Notes under the pieces: generated by a model
Database searches by the model: none
The model's input: only the letters and a program-made list of their open reading frames with translations
Told to the model about the DNA's origin: nothing
Shown: positions 1 to 4,079 of the stretch, piece by piece
Layout of the letters: each line of letters begins with the position of its first letter
Position numbering within the stretch: the stretch's first letter is position 1
Source: Eubacteriales Family XIII. Incertae Sedis bacterium
Lineage (GTDB): Bacteria; Bacillota; Clostridia; Peptostreptococcales; Anaerovoracaceae
Assembly: GCA_031263875.1 (NCBI GenBank)
Contig: JAISEX010000173.1
Span: 1-5,102, forward strand
Direction of reading: 5' to 3'
DNA length: 5,102 nucleotides
Position numbers and translations under genes: made by a program

Positions 1-133
1 ACGTTAGCTCCGTTGTACCTCGCACATCGAGGAGCGCAGGGCTTCGCCTGTTTTACGCGGCTTTAGCCGCAATGTAAAACAGGACAGCGAAACGAGCGCA
101 GCGAGTGGAGGAGTGAGCGTAGCGAACGTTAGC
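1..133. repeat. Repeat-like non-coding block with nested hairpin and 8-bp direct repeats
   Basis: ACGTTAGC occurs at 1-8 and again at 126-133, and with one inserted T both copies continue into CCGT. Between them is a perfect 10-bp inverted repeat, CCTGTTTTAC (47-56) and GTAAAACAGG (74-83), enclosing a second perfect hairpin GCGGCT-TT-AGCCGC (57-70). A further hairpin CCTCG/CGAGG lies at 18-32, and CAGG-GCTTCG-CCTG (37-50) can form only if the long stem does not. The right half has two GAGCG(C/T)AGCGA units (94-104 and 115-125). No credible reading frame or ribosome binding site is present. This is best read as a dispersed intergenic repeat of the REP/BIME kind. It may continue beyond the left edge. 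Confidence 0.6.
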
Positions 134-135
134 CC

Positions 136-170
136 GTGGCGCTCTACCGTGCGCGGGACATGCGCGCCAC
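136..170. repeat. Inverted repeat GTGGCGC/GCGCCAC
   Basis: GTGGCGC (136-142) is matched by GCGCCAC (164-170), with a 21-nt loop that can form a small CCG/CGG hairpin. On the minus strand no U-run follows, so it is not a classical terminator. It adjoins the direct-repeat block to its left and is probably part of the same repeat-like DNA. Confidence 0.45.
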
Positions 171-323
171 TCCGTGCCGCCTCGCTAAAATTGTCATTAC
201 CGTCCCAAGCCGCTCCCCTGCGCGAGAAAAGCCTACCACACGCCCATATCCTACTACGGCGAACTGCTTCATCGCGCAACCACCAAAACACGCGAGAGCC
301 AAAACACACGCAAGCATCCTCAT
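144..323 (-). CDS. Possible small lipoprotein-like ORF of 59 residues
   Basis: The ATG lies only seven bases after the stop of the accessory gene, and a weak Shine-Dalgarno-like GGGTGA spans that stop. The N-terminus MRMLACVLALACFGGCAMK looks like a short lipoprotein signal with the lipobox-like FGGC at residues 13-16. The part after about residue 30 is Arg-rich and runs into GC-rich repeat-like DNA, so it does not look like a conserved domain. It may be a tiny entericidin-like lipoprotein, a remnant whose 3' end was replaced by the repeat, or chance. The lipobox and close coupling argue for a gene; the composition argues against. Confidence 0.3.
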   Translation of the reverse strand: MRMLACVLALACFGGCAMKQFAVVGYGRVVGFSRAGERLGTVMTILARRHGVARMSRAR

Positions 324-330
324 TATGCCG

Positions 331-1047
331 TCACCCAGCCAATTCCCCAAAATCTCGCAGCCCGGCATTCCGCACAAGCTCAAGAACATGCTCCTTCATG
401 CGGTACACCTCGTCCAGCACTTTTTGCGATTCCGCGATATATTCATAATCCCAAACGTCGTCGTAACTCAATTCTTCGGCAGGCACAGTGACCGGCGGTG
501 ACTTCGCGCCAGGCTCATCCACTCTCAGGCGCCCGTAAAACCCGCCGAAAAGCCAGTATCCTTTTACAGGAAAGAGCAGATCATAGCCGACATCTTCGAG
601 AAAAATCAGATAGCTCGACGATTTTTGCATCAGTCCAAATCCGCCCATATACCGTATGTTTCCGTCCTCGTAGACATCGTAGAACCCATCCGCGCCAAAC
701 ACGTAAAGCGTTTCCCCGAATCCCGCCGCGCGGAGATTATCGCTTCCCTTGAGTATTTCCTCGATTACGATCTCCTGGCCGAAAATGGCGCCTTCCTGAA
801 AAATGTTTCCGGTCGGTTTTCCGACTATAATGACCGCCGCGTCATTTACGAGAGTATCGTTCTGCTCCGGGTAATTCACCAATGAATTATAATCATCTGC
901 GCCCATCACGTATTCGACGTCAAACCCCTTGTTCAGCGTGTCTTCTTGCGTCCGGAACGTATCGTCGGGAACAGTGGCTTTCCATAGTTGGCCGGCCGCC
1001 GCGACGATTACCACGACGGCAAGCTGCACGAGTATCCATCGTTTCAT
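331..1047 (-). CDS. Exported accessory protein of the ABC operon, function unknown
   Basis: The 238-residue protein starts MKRW then a hydrophobic run (about residues 5-19, VVVIVAAAG), which is a signal peptide or N-terminal anchor. AAA-GQ is a possible cleavage site and there is no lipobox cysteine. The rest is soluble and acidic. Residues about 68-120 have the pattern of small extracytoplasmic beta domains: AAVIIVGKPTGN, then IEEILKG, then ETLYVFG, as in the 'D.vvvG.v...V...lKG....G' proteins found in many Gram-positive bacteria. Residues about 133-170 are rich in Gly and aromatics (YMGGFGL, YWLFGGFYG). The C-terminus from about 200 is helical and charged. It overlaps the ATPase stop by ATGA, so it belongs to the transporter, probably as an outward-facing binding or protective subunit, by analogy to LanI or LanH partners but with no visible homology to them. 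I do not recognise a named family. Confidence 0.82.
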   Translation of the reverse strand: MKRWILVQLAVVVIVAAAGQLWKATVPDDTFRTQEDTLNKGFDVEYVMGADDYNSLVNYPEQNDTLVNDAAVIIVGKPTGNIFQEGAIFGQEIVIEEILKGSDNLRAAGFGETLYVFGADGFYDVYEDGNIRYMGGFGLMQKSSSYLIFLEDVGYDLLFPVKGYWLFGGFYGRLRVDEPGAKSPPVTVPAEELSYDDVWDYEYIAESQKVLDEVYRMKEHVLELVRNAGLRDFGELAG

Positions 1048-1694
1048 CGCATTACCTCCTTGCCGGTTATTTCCGTTTCCGTTGCGATGCGCCCCTTTTT
1101 CATGAAATAAAGTTTGTCGCAGAGGACGGCGATCTCCTCCTTGCTGTGGCTCGCGACCACGACCGTAGCTCCGCGCTCTGCCTGCCGGAGAATGAGGTTG
1201 CGTATGCGGTCGATGCCTTCCTCGTCGAGCGCATTTGTCGGCTCGTCGAGAAACAGATAATCCGGATTTTCCATCAGCGCTTGCGCGATGCCGAGCCGCT
1301 GTTTCATGCCGAGAGAATATTTCCGCACGACGCGGGGATCATCGGGATCAAGGCCGACCTCACCCAAGGCCCGCCGCACCTCGGCGGCTCCAGCGTATTT
1401 GTTGATATTCGCGAGGAACATCAGGTTTTTGTAGCCCGTAAACGCAGGGTAGAAAAGCGGATTCTCGATAGTGATTCCGATTTTTGCCCCGTCCGCAAGG
1501 TCGTTTTCATAGTGGATTTTCCCCGCTGTCGGCCGAATCAGACCGGCGAGCATACGCAGGAGCATCGTCTTGCCGGAGCCGTTCCGCCCGACCAAGCCGT
1601 AAATCTTCCCGCCTTCCATGCGCAGGTTGATATCCTGCAGCACCGCAGAGCCCTTTATCATTTTTGAAACGCCGATCAAATCTATCGCATTCAT
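1044..1694 (-). CDS. ABC transporter ATPase, BcrA/LanF-like with an E-loop
   Basis: The 216-residue nucleotide-binding subunit energises the permease pair. Visible motifs are Walker A GRNGSGKT (36-43), signature SLGMKQRL (127-134), Walker B YLFLDEP with catalytic Glu151, D-loop NALD (154-157) and the switch histidine in ASHS (His183). At the Q-loop position the sequence is ITIENPLFYP, so Glu77 replaces the usual Gln. This feature is known from bacitracin and lantibiotic immunity ATPases (BcrA, LanF). The protein stops soon after the H-loop, without the C-terminal extension of BcrA, which makes it LanF-sized. I chose the ATG at 1694 because AAAGGCGG (1700-1707) lies five bases upstream and the product then begins with a normal ABC N-terminus. 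The longer frame from 1769 would overlap permease 2 by 62 bases with non-homologous residues. Its stop overlaps the next gene (ATGA). The ABC role is certain; the immunity or resistance role is inferred. Confidence 0.96.
   Translation of the reverse strand: MNAIDLIGVSKMIKGSAVLQDINLRMEGGKIYGLVGRNGSGKTMLLRMLAGLIRPTAGKIHYENDLADGAKIGITIENPLFYPAFTGYKNLMFLANINKYAGAAEVRRALGEVGLDPDDPRVVRKYSLGMKQRLGIAQALMENPDYLFLDEPTNALDEEGIDRIRNLILRQAERGATVVVASHSKEEIAVLCDKLYFMKKGRIATETEITGKEVMR
1055..1061 (-). promoter_or_regulatory. Strong ribosome binding site of the accessory gene
   Basis: AAGGAGG, followed by TAATGCG and the ATG at 1047, is close to a perfect anti-16S match at ideal spacing. It lies inside the end of the ATPase gene. 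The last gene of the operon may therefore be translated at a high level in spite of its position. Confidence 0.8.
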
Positions 1695-1707
1695 GTCTGC
1701 CGCCTTT

Positions 1708-2463
1708 CTACATGACTTCGACATCTTCGAGCCCGATGTCCGACTTCGCGACATACCGCCCGCTCGCATACATAAGCAGAACGAGCAGCGCCGCCAGATA
1801 AATAAATTGAAATATCACTTTTCCCGTCATTTCATAGATGCTGAACACGCCGCCAAACGGATTGATCCAATGCCACACGCGCAGCCCGAGGTGGTCGCCC
1901 GGCAGGATCTCCGAAAGAATCAGTACGGCTTCGATAAAATAGACACACAGAAACGAGGTAACGGAACCCCATTTGAGCGCGGCGACGTTTATCAAAAGCG
2001 TGCTCAGCGCGGATAGCGCCGTGAACAGATACACGAGCCGTATCGCGGCGAGGACAGCCGCCCCGTCGATGCCCGCTGTCGATTCGCGGCCGCTGATTAT
2101 AATCAAAAGCGTAATTACGATGAAGGTATACAAAAAGGCGAATAAGATCAGACCCGCCGCCTTCGCGCGCCACCATTTTTGCCGATTACGCACGCGCGAA
2201 AAGAGAGCGATCCCATTTTCGTTTATATCTTTGAACAGATACGTCCCGAACAGAAGATTGAACACGAACAAGAAGTACAGGTTCCCTATCGTCAGGACAA
2301 ACATGGTCACGTCGCTTTGCGTCGTCGAAGCGAAAATTTTATAGTGCAGCAAGGAAGAAACGTCGAGATCGCGTTCCATCGGAATAAGCAGCGTGCCGAG
2401 ATTGAAGATCAGCACAAGCGGAACGGCGATGATAAGTTTCAAATATTCGCGCGCGCCGGTCAT
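1708..2463 (-). CDS. ABC transporter membrane permease, second subunit (ABC-2 type)
   Basis: The 251-residue protein has six likely membrane helices near residues 7-28, 54-76, 101-124, 137-160, 167-188 and 216-236. A basic segment between helices two and three (about 89-103, RVRNRQKWWRAK) is probably cytoplasmic and could carry the coupling helix that meets the ATPase. The length and layout match LanE/LanG-type immunity permeases and other ABC-2 exporters, which run about 240-260 residues. The ATG overlaps the stop of permease 1, with GGGAGG (2471-2476) seven bases upstream, so it can also start independently. It ends 13 bases before the ATPase gene. The specific substrate cannot be read from the sequence. 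Confidence 0.87.
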   Translation of the reverse strand: MTGAREYLKLIIAVPLVLIFNLGTLLIPMERDLDVSSLLHYKIFASTTQSDVTMFVLTIGNLYFLFVFNLLFGTYLFKDINENGIALFSRVRNRQKWWRAKAAGLILFAFLYTFIVITLLIIISGRESTAGIDGAAVLAAIRLVYLFTALSALSTLLINVAALKWGSVTSFLCVYFIEAVLILSEILPGDHLGLRVWHWINPFGGVFSIYEMTGKVIFQFIYLAALLVLLMYASGRYVAKSDIGLEDVEVM

Positions 2464-3362
2464 GAAATATCCTCCCGGCGGACGGCGTATCTATACGAAC
2501 CGGCGATAAACAACACGAACATTCCCAGCAAAACCGAAATAAAGACGACGCTTTGCCCGTAAAACGCGTCTGTTCCGAAATAGTCTAAAATATCCGTGTT
2601 GAAAAACCGCATATTATCGTTGTCGTAGATGACGCCGCTCAGATTGGCGCCGAGTTGGAACAGCACAAACAGCGGGACGAGCAGCAGTATTTTCCGCCGG
2701 CGGATCAGGAACGACAGCGCCATTGAAAACGCGCTGAGCAGGCCCGTGAAAAGCGAAAAGAAAAGCAGATAGAGCATATTATACAGCGGGAGGCTTTGCA
2801 CGAATAAGATCGCGAACGGCTTCGCTCCGAACACGGTATCGCGATCGACCCGGTCACCCGTCAAAGACTGCGCGTACTGCAAAGGCGAATTATACGTGTG
2901 CGGAAATGTTGCATAAGAGAGGATCAAATTGACAGCAAACGGAATGGCTATTATCAAAAATCCACCGATAAACGCGGCGATGAGCTTCGAGCGGAAGTAG
3001 TTTTTCTTCCCGGATTTCAGGATGTAATGATTCAGCAGCCGCACGTTCCGGTCTTGCATGTACGAAAATCCGAACGGGAAGACGACGATAAACGGGTACA
3101 GAACGGAAAACAGCGGCCCAATATTTGCGTTTGCGTTCCCCGCGTAGAGATAATGCCACGAGTAGAGGCTCGAATAATCGCCGCTGCTGACTCTCATCAG
3201 ATTCGCGAGGCGGGATCCCAACAGATTCGCGTCCGCAAGGCTGTATCCTATCAGATTCACGGCAAAATCGTACAATGTCAGCGCTAACACGCACGTAAAC
3301 ACGAGCCGGAAATCCCTCCGCGCCACCATAAGGGACAGTTGTGTTAGAATCGATCTTTTCAT
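2460..3362 (-). CDS. ABC transporter membrane permease, first subunit (ABC-2 type)
   Basis: The 300-residue protein is mostly hydrophobic, with about six membrane helices near residues 19-40, 82-102, 126-150, 183-220 (long or kinked), 224-245 and 270-291. The loop after helix one (residues 41-80, with SSLYSWHYLYAGNANANIG) is probably extracellular, and basic RRRK (221-224) marks a cytoplasmic turn. This is the layout of ABC-2-type exporter permeases, where two such subunits pair with ATPases. It is the first gene of the operon and has a strong ribosome binding site. Its stop overlaps the start of the second permease by four bases (ATGA), so the two are likely made in equal amounts and may form a heterodimeric channel. 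The sequence shares little obvious identity with permease 2. Function as a permease is supported by context more than by a named family. Confidence 0.85.
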   Translation of the reverse strand: MKRSILTQLSLMVARRDFRLVFTCVLALTLYDFAVNLIGYSLADANLLGSRLANLMRVSSGDYSSLYSWHYLYAGNANANIGPLFSVLYPFIVVFPFGFSYMQDRNVRLLNHYILKSGKKNYFRSKLIAAFIGGFLIIAIPFAVNLILSYATFPHTYNSPLQYAQSLTGDRVDRDTVFGAKPFAILFVQSLPLYNMLYLLFFSLFTGLLSAFSMALSFLIRRRKILLLVPLFVLFQLGANLSGVIYDNDNMRFFNTDILDYFGTDAFYGQSVVFISVLLGMFVLFIAGSYRYAVRREDIS

Positions 3363-3366
3363 ACAG

Positions 3367-3372
3367 CCCTCC
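3367..3372 (-). promoter_or_regulatory. Ribosome binding site of permease 1
   Basis: GGAGGG ends four bases before the ATG at 3362. It supports that start; there is no better-placed start upstream in the frame. Confidence 0.8.
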
Positions 3373-3453
3373 GAATAGAGTTATAACGAAATGAGCACTA
3401 AATACGGCAAACGTAAATGATTCCGGCTTAAATACGAACTCAGGTGCGGTTAT

Positions 3454-3468
3454 ATATTGCCACAATAT
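3454..3468. promoter_or_regulatory. Perfect 6-3-6 inverted repeat in the operon leader, possible operator
   Basis: ATATTG (3454-3459), CCA, CAATAT (3463-3468) is a perfect dyad. It lies about 25-40 nt downstream of the proposed transcription start. It is too weak as RNA to act as a terminator, so a protein-binding site is the more likely role, if any. A 6-bp dyad in AT-rich DNA can arise by chance. Confidence 0.3.
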
Positions 3469-3497
3469 TCCGTCTAGCCAATTTGGTTACAAGCCTC

Positions 3498-3526
3498 ATA
3501 ATATACTCCGTTTGCTTCACGTCCAA
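3498..3526 (-). promoter_or_regulatory. Probable sigma-70-type promoter of the ABC operon
   Basis: On the minus strand TTGGAC (3526-3521) and TATTAT (3503-3498) are separated by exactly 17 bp. Each hexamer differs from consensus at two positions or fewer. Transcription would begin near 3491, giving a leader of about 130 nt before the first gene. An alternative TATAAC-like box nearer the gene lacks a well-placed -35, so this one is preferred. Confidence 0.5.
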
Positions 3527-3548
3527 GTATGCATTCATAGTAGCAGGT

Positions 3549-3594
3549 AATTCTTACGAAATACAGGGTAAGTTTCTTAAGATTTTCTTACGAT
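3549..3594 (-). promoter_or_regulatory. Direct repeats resembling an OmpR/PhoB-type response-regulator site
   Basis: On the plus strand TTTCTTAAGAT (3573-3583) is followed immediately by TTTCTTACGAT (3584-3594), identical at 10 of 11 positions. A third TTCTTACGA core starts at 3551. The TTCTTA hexamers begin at 3551, 3574 and 3585, so spacings are 23 and 11 bp, close to whole turns of the helix. Tandem hexamers at an 11-bp period are the usual target of winged-helix response regulators. The nearest copy is about 24 bp upstream of the proposed -35 box, a position that suits an activator. No regulator gene is in the window, so the identity of the binding protein is inference. Confidence 0.5.
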
Positions 3595-3781
3595 TTTTGT
3601 GTTTGGGGGAGAAATGCGTTGCGCTAGGGGCAGAAAACGGCGATGGACAGATTGGAATGACGGGGGACGGCAAGGGAAGAATGCTTACGCGGTGTTTTGG
3701 CCCGCGCGGGTTTTTGTTTTTGCGGGAAACGGGGACGCCGTGGTAGGAGGGGCATGCCACGTACTTTGCCCGCATAAGGGA
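3595..3781. other. Intergenic stretch with no gene
   Basis: This stretch separates the hairpin cluster from the operon control region. Open frames crossing it lack ribosome binding sites and have the Pro/Arg/Ser-rich composition of random GC-rich DNA. The palindrome CCCGCGCGGG (3701-3710) followed by TTTTTGTTTTT is the only notable item. It looks like a weak plus-strand terminator but has no gene to serve. Confidence 0.6.
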
Positions 3782-3863
3782 GCGGCGCCAGCCGCGACGC
3801 GCAAGGGATAGCAGCAGAAATTCCGCGGGGAAGTGCGCCCGCGAAAATACCCCTGTCCGGGGG
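3782..3863. repeat. Run of short GC-rich hairpins
   Basis: Three successive inverted repeats lie almost back to back: GCGGC/GCCGC (3782-3786 and 3791-3795), CGCGGG/CCCGCG (3824-3829 and 3838-3843) and CCCC/GGGG (3850-3853 and about 3859-3862). With the palindrome at 3864-3885 they make four hairpins in about 100 bp. No reading frame here looks coding. The DNA may be an intergenic repeat cluster or the fold of a non-coding RNA. Single short hairpins of this kind are expected by chance in GC-rich DNA, so the clustering is the signal. Confidence 0.4.
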
Positions 3864-3885
3864 ATTGCGGCGCGGAGGCCGCAAT
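3864..3885. repeat. GC-rich palindrome, 8-bp stem with 6-nt loop
   Basis: ATTGCGGC (3864-3871) and GCCGCAAT (3878-3885) are perfect inverted copies around GCGGAG. Read on the minus strand, the flank is CGTCATTGCGGC, which resembles the GTCATTGCG-type palindromic sequences that recur in intergenic DNA of many bacterial genomes. That resemblance is from memory and not from a search. Confidence 0.6.
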
Positions 3886-3925
3886 GACGATGGTGGCATG
3901 AGCGGAATTGGAGCGGATAGCCCGG

Positions 3926-4019
3926 TGGGGCTGTTTTGAGATGCAAGGAAAAATGCGGGAATCGTATACGGCGGGAGTTTGAGAGATACCCTTTATAAGT
4001 TACCCGCGAAACAGCCCCA
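3926..4019. repeat. Perfect 11-bp inverted repeat enclosing 72 bp
   Basis: TGGGGCTGTTT (3926-3936) is matched exactly by its reverse complement AAACAGCCCCA (4009-4019). Within the enclosed DNA, GCGGG (3971-3975) can pair with CCCGC (4003-4007), and GCGGGA occurs twice in direct orientation (3956-3961 and 3971-3976). The region has no plausible gene. It lies just downstream of the probable terminator of the surface-protein gene, so it could be a folded non-coding element or a miniature repeat. There is no target-site duplication I can see directly outside the arms. Confidence 0.6.
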
Positions 4020-4027
4020 AGCGCCCC

Positions 4028-4062
4028 AAAAAACAAACCGCCGGATGAACCGACGGTCGGCG
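4028..4062 (-). terminator. Probable intrinsic terminator of the surface-protein gene
   Basis: About 18 nt after the stop codon the minus strand reads CGCCG (4062-4058), a 14-nt loop, then CGGCG (4043-4039), followed by GTTTGTTTTTT (4038-4028). The stem can be lengthened through AAA/TTT pairing if one G is bulged, and a smaller TCGG/CCGA hairpin can form inside the loop. The 5-bp core stem is modest, but the U-rich tail and the position right after the gene make a terminator the natural reading. Confidence 0.7.
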
Positions 4063-4079
4063 TTTTCATAATCAGTGGG

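Noticed and set aside
1..133. Integron attC site, suggested by ACGTTAGC ends and a central hairpin
   Set aside because: GTTAGCT and GTTAGCC do not match the GTTRRRY core, the ends are direct rather than inverted, and no cassette or integrase is seen.
4..309. 101-codon minus-strand frame across the left-end repeat
   Set aside because: It lacks a ribosome binding site, crosses the nested hairpin, and is composed of repeat-derived sequence.
882..1667. Long plus-strand open frame opposite the ATPase and accessory genes
   Set aside because: It is antisense to genes with clear ABC motifs and strong ribosome binding sites; its length comes from the codon bias of the opposite strand.
1695..1769. 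Upstream start for the ATPase at 1769
   Set aside because: The added 25 residues match no ABC N-terminus and would overlap permease 2; the ATG at 1694 has its own well-spaced ribosome binding site.
3699..3721. Plus-strand terminator (CCCGCGCGGG followed by a T-rich run)
   Set aside because: The real stem is only three G-C pairs plus possible G-U pairs and there is no plus-strand gene upstream; possibly fortuitous.
3554..4069. 171-codon minus-strand open frame across the intergenic region
   Set aside because: It begins in the terminator of the surface gene without a ribosome binding site, runs through the hairpin cluster and promoter region, and is rich in Pro, Arg and Ser with no recognisable domain.
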